From NCBI GenBank assembly GCA_002205965.3, contig NADL03000127.1:124001-188000 (forward strand): a DNA stretch of 64,000 nucleotides, written 5' to 3'. Below the pieces are notes generated by a model, which did no database searches, was not told the origin of the DNA, and was given only the letters and a program-made list of their open reading frames with translations. The position numbers and the translations under genes are program-made. Source of the DNA: Kappaphycus alvarezii (lineage: Eukaryota; Rhodophyta; Florideophyceae; Gigartinales; Solieriaceae). Positions 60,874 to 64,000 of this stretch are shown here, piece after piece (position 1 is the stretch's first letter; the number at the start of each line of letters is the position of its first letter).

Positions 60874-61221
60874 ATGAATATAACCAAAACTTTCTCTCCA
60901 TTCTCCTTCAATTCTGTACTTCAAACAAGAGCATTACCGTTAAAAATTAAAACATCAGGTATCTTTTTTGTAGCAGATTCCCAAGAAAATGTAAGAAGCA
61001 CTAAGGAAATCCGAAGGGCAAATAAAATATCCATTGAATCTAAAACGGATACGTTAGAGAGAAAAGAAGAACCAAATTTCAACGTTATTGAAAACCTTTG
61101 GAGAATTAAAACATCAATCGATGATAGGCAGAGAAAGCGCAAACTGAACCAAAACATTTGTGGTACGACTGTAATCGCACAAAATGCAAACGACATTAAA
61201 CACCTTCTGAAGTTATCGTAA
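60874..61221 (+). pseudogene. Possible Tc1/mariner transposase scrap shared by both duplication copies
   Basis: A 115-codon open frame whose middle reads FVADSQENVRSTKE and then FNVIENLWRIKTSIDDRQRK. The last piece resembles the PDLNPIENLW(G/R) motif with the catalytic Glu of Tc1/mariner transposases, and the Asp of VAD would sit at about the right distance before it. The copy A counterpart (20580-20830) reads AADSGENAITKE but has more stops, so any insertion predates the duplication. It may equally be chance; no other transposase motif was seen nearby. Confidence 0.28.
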
Positions 61222-63346
61222 GTAAAGATTTTATAAAGTGACACAAAATAATTTCATTTCTACGCATTTGAAGCCGATATTTTAAATAGGTTTCAACAGA
61301 CAATTTGGATTTCCCTCACCCCGCGAATTTCTATATGTAAAATTGTAATACAAAGAAGATGATTCTACTATCGCTCAAATCTACTTGTGTGAATGTAACA
61401 CCATAAATGAAGGTCCATTGATGTCGGGAAGGCTTTTTGCTACAATCGCACGTAGGATTGACTGTGTGCAATGCAGAATGGAATGGATCTGTAAGATATT
61501 TTTACGATAGAGTATTTGACAAAAAATACTGAATGTAACCCTTTCGGATAAAAATATTTCTTAATTACAGTTACTAAACATCTATTTAGCCTCTTAGTTA
61601 GCTTTGCAGCCATTTATCTTAGACGTCCGGCATCGCGCACTCAGCTTGTTTATTTTGGAGCTAGAAACGAGAAAATTGGCATCGAATATATCATTTTTGA
61701 AGTGAGGCCTATCCTGAAGATTGAATTCTTTTAATCCGTAAGATTGATCAATAGATGTTACCCCTTGAATACTTCTTTGTCTTTACCCCAAAGGTTTTCC
61801 AACGTGTCAGCTTTTTTGTGCCTCTATTTGTAAGGGAATGAAAATACAGTCTTTTTCTAAACTTTTTCGCAGCGAGAGCCATGTCGCCCAGGTCTAAACC
61901 CATTCCCTCAAACTGACTTCATTTTCAAACACACTCTGTTCGTTTTATGTCCAACAAGATCTGCTGTGTCATTCATTTCATTACAAAAAGAATTTTGCTC
62001 CCATTGTTTCGCCCTTTCTATTATAAATTGCTCGTAGTACCAAAATCTGACATATCGATCCCCCACCCAGCTACCTTTTATTGCAACTCCTTAATTTGAA
62101 TGCACAATTTTACCGATCGCAAGCTTTGTTGCATTGATTCATCCACAGACTCATTAGAAGTTTCATTATCCCATTTTTGCGTGCCGTATGTTTTATATTC
62201 AAAAATATTCCATGTTTTATCGAAAACAAACCTTTCGAACTGAAACTTCATTTACTGGCCTTATTCCTTTTCGCGAAATCAGGAGCAAAATAGTCTCACT
62301 ACTTTACTGTTTTCTTGTTGATCCACTCAATGAATTCATTTCGTTTTTAGTCAGAAGAATCCCTGGTGCCTTAAAATCTGCTTTCATCTCCACGCTAAAT
62401 ACGATCTTTAAATTATAGTACATTTACCTCTCCATTAATATCAGTGGTTCTTTCAAGTAGTATTTCCTAATGAAATTCTGAGAAACTATAGGTGGTGAAT
62501 AAATATTACTTCTGAAGATATCTTCATTTTCTTTCAAGGACACTATCATTTCAGCCATTGCGACATTCAGAGAGCTTCCTGGTCCTTTCAAGAGACTACC
62601 AGCGACCCTAAACTCCTCCTAATTTAAGTTGATTTTTTGATACGTCCAAAAACGCTCCTATTCACAAGAGAGAAGTGGTTCTACTAGTAAGCCTTTGACT
62701 TTTATCAAGATAAAAAGCTATGTGATAAGAGCTTTCCTGGCTTCATTAAGTCTTTACTTTTGCGTTCCGCTATCTTTAAATGTACTTTTTCAAAAGAGCT
62801 TAAAAAGCCTAGCTGTAGCATGTAAAAAGATATCAGTAAACTCTGGTTATTCCAAATTTCTTTGTGGAACATTTGCAGTATTTCAGCTTTAACAGACATT
62901 TTATTATCAAATTACTCTTCTTTTTTAGTGCAATATTCCGTAATGCCAGCAACAACATATGATACCTAATATGATACCTCATAAATCACAAAATTTCATA
63001 TTTATCGGGACTATTTCAGAGTGGAAGGTGTTTTGAGGTATTAAAAGTCTTTTAAATTACGTGCAAGAACACTGAAATGTCAAGCAAAAACAGGAAGGGG
63101 TTCCACTCTGACTGTAATATAATCTCTTTGCTACGGAAGTCGAAAGAATCTCTCTTATGTCTTCAGCGAGCTGAGGTCTCGTATGAGTTGAAATATTGAG
63201 GATGATCGTTCCTCACTGTAATCTTGATCGTATTGATTGTACATGCGTAGTTGACGGTCTAGAGATATTAATATTCCTTGCATCATGCACTTGTATAAGA
63301 TAGTTTTCATATCTGATGGTTTGATGTATCTTTTTATGCAATAGCT
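61222..63346. other. Non-coding host DNA, copy B
   Basis: Co-linear with 20860-22980 of copy A. Open frames at 62188-62418 and 62695-62892 have only diverged counterparts in copy A. No gene called. Confidence 0.5.
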
Positions 63347-63357
63347 GATGGACAGAA

Positions 63358-63480
63358 CGTGAGAGAGGGAGCGAGGGAGCCAGATAGAGAGTGAGGGAGA
63401 GAGCGCGATAGCAGGAGAGAGAGAGGAGGGTAGAAAGAGTGAGGGACCGAGAAGGAGAGATGAGAGAGGAGCAAGTGGTG
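63358..63480 (+). repeat. GA-rich purine tract
   Basis: Imperfect GAGA/GAGGGAGC repeats run for about 120 bases with few pyrimidines, unlike anything else in the window. It lies inside the copy-B-private insertion. Confidence 0.7.
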
Positions 63481-63618
63481 GGGAACTTTACTCAGGTATA
63501 AGATGGAGAGAGACCCTGGCTTACATAGACTTCAAGGCGAGTCGACTGATGCTTTCTGTTGATCAAAGGAAGTTTCCAGAAGACATGTAGACGACGGTGA
63601 GTGTCTAACCGTAAATCT

Positions 63619-63651
63619 GCTTGAGCTGATCTAAAGTAAATCAGCTCAAGC
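63619..63651. repeat. Perfect 12 bp stem hairpin
   Basis: GCTTGAGCTGAT (63619-63630) and ATCAGCTCAAGC (63640-63651) pair perfectly around a 9-base loop. Five bases on is the 14 bp palindrome GCACTGTACAGTGC (63657-63670). Confidence 0.75.
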
Positions 63652-64000
63652 TTACAGCACTGTACAGTGCATAAACATAAAGGTCAAGCTCTAGGTTGAA
63701 TGGTAAAGTACAGTAATAACTGTAAGCCTCTTTGCGAGTTGTCAGCTTTCAGAAAAAGGCAAAGAAGTGAAATTGCACTAACAAAAGCTATGTCACAATC
63801 ACGCTTCATTATATTAAAGGGTGCAATCAGCGCATATCTCTACAAAAGAGCGGGAAACTGAGCATTATTTTCATCTGTAAAGTAGTTTCATAAAGTAATT
63901 CTCAAACTTTGCAAAGTCTTTCTACCAACACAATCGTTTTAAATCGCCTGTGAGGCATTTCAAAAATGATATATAACTATGTTACGGCCATTGATATCTA

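Larger units (their letters stand above)
63347..63789. mobile_element. 443 bp insertion private to copy B, family unknown
   Basis: Absent from the equivalent position in copy A (near 22985). It is bounded by AGCT at 63343-63346 and 63786-63789, a possible 4 bp target duplication. It starts with a purine-rich GA tract and has a strong hairpin and a palindrome in its second half. No inverted ends, no coding capacity, no poly(A). It could be a non-autonomous transposon or a SINE-like element; the class is undecided. Confidence 0.5.
52250..64000 (+). repeat. Segmental duplication, copy B
   Basis: Direct-orientation partner of 1-23200, containing the broken GTPase gene and about 9.7 kb of downstream non-coding DNA in the same order. 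It lacks the 11 kb nest found at 4604-15580 in copy A and most of the block at about 3300-4060 of copy A. It has a private insertion at 63347-63789. Homology resumes after that insertion (GGGTGCAATCAGCGCAT in both copies, near 63820 and 23010) and continues to the window edge. Confidence 0.85.

Noticed and set aside
1-64000. CRISPR arrays, rRNA, tRNA genes, bacterial operons
   Set aside because: No regularly spaced repeats, no recognisable rRNA, and no cloverleaf or ribosome-binding-site pattern was found on reading. A tRNA scan would still be needed to exclude a tRNA gene.

Overview
This is a 64 kb piece of a nuclear genome from an AT-rich eukaryote. There are no bacterial-style operons or CRISPR arrays, and I recognised no rRNA or tRNA genes. 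Long AT-rich non-coding stretches separate at least seven transposable elements of typical eukaryotic families. The families (a Ty3/gypsy chromovirus, a pogo/Tigger-like element, Tc1/mariner, PIF/Harbinger and several non-LTR retrotransposons) do not fix the lineage. A fungus, oomycete, alga or other protist would all fit. Transposon cores are clearly GC-richer than the host DNA.

Layout. The window starts with the only intact host gene I can support, an intronless 648-residue protein with an AIG1/septin-like P-loop GTPase domain (33-1979). A second copy lies at 52308-54261 and is broken. The genes belong to a large direct segmental duplication. About 12 kb of host sequence is alignable between copy A (1-~23200) and copy B (~52250-64000, running off the window). 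Copy A was later opened by an 11 kb nested insertion at 4604-15580: a decayed pogo/Tigger-like DNA transposon holding an old Ty3/gypsy element (5008-12876, minus strand). Copy B has its own 443 bp insertion near its end (63347-63789).

Between the duplicates lies a transposon landscape: an AT-drifted remnant of a non-LTR element (24300-25100), a decayed Tc1/mariner transposon (28572-29846), two GC-rich copies of the same non-LTR family (30190-34180 plus strand; 35428-39480 minus strand), the second apparently inserted in a third, different non-LTR element (pieces at 34190-35427 and 39480-39890), a 467 bp MITE-like element with terminal inverted repeats (40085-40551), and a decayed PIF/Harbinger element with its two usual genes in convergent order (43050-45340). 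The rest, including 45341-52250, is AT-rich DNA in which I see no gene.

How it fits together. The only candidate cellular function is the GTPase pair; everything else looks like repeat insertion and decay. The order of events can be partly read. The 11 kb nest is absent from copy B, so it most likely postdates the duplication. The retroelement entered after the Tigger-like element. The GC-rich non-LTR copies are younger than the AT-drifted remnant of their own family. All similarity statements are by-eye comparisons, not alignments or database searches.
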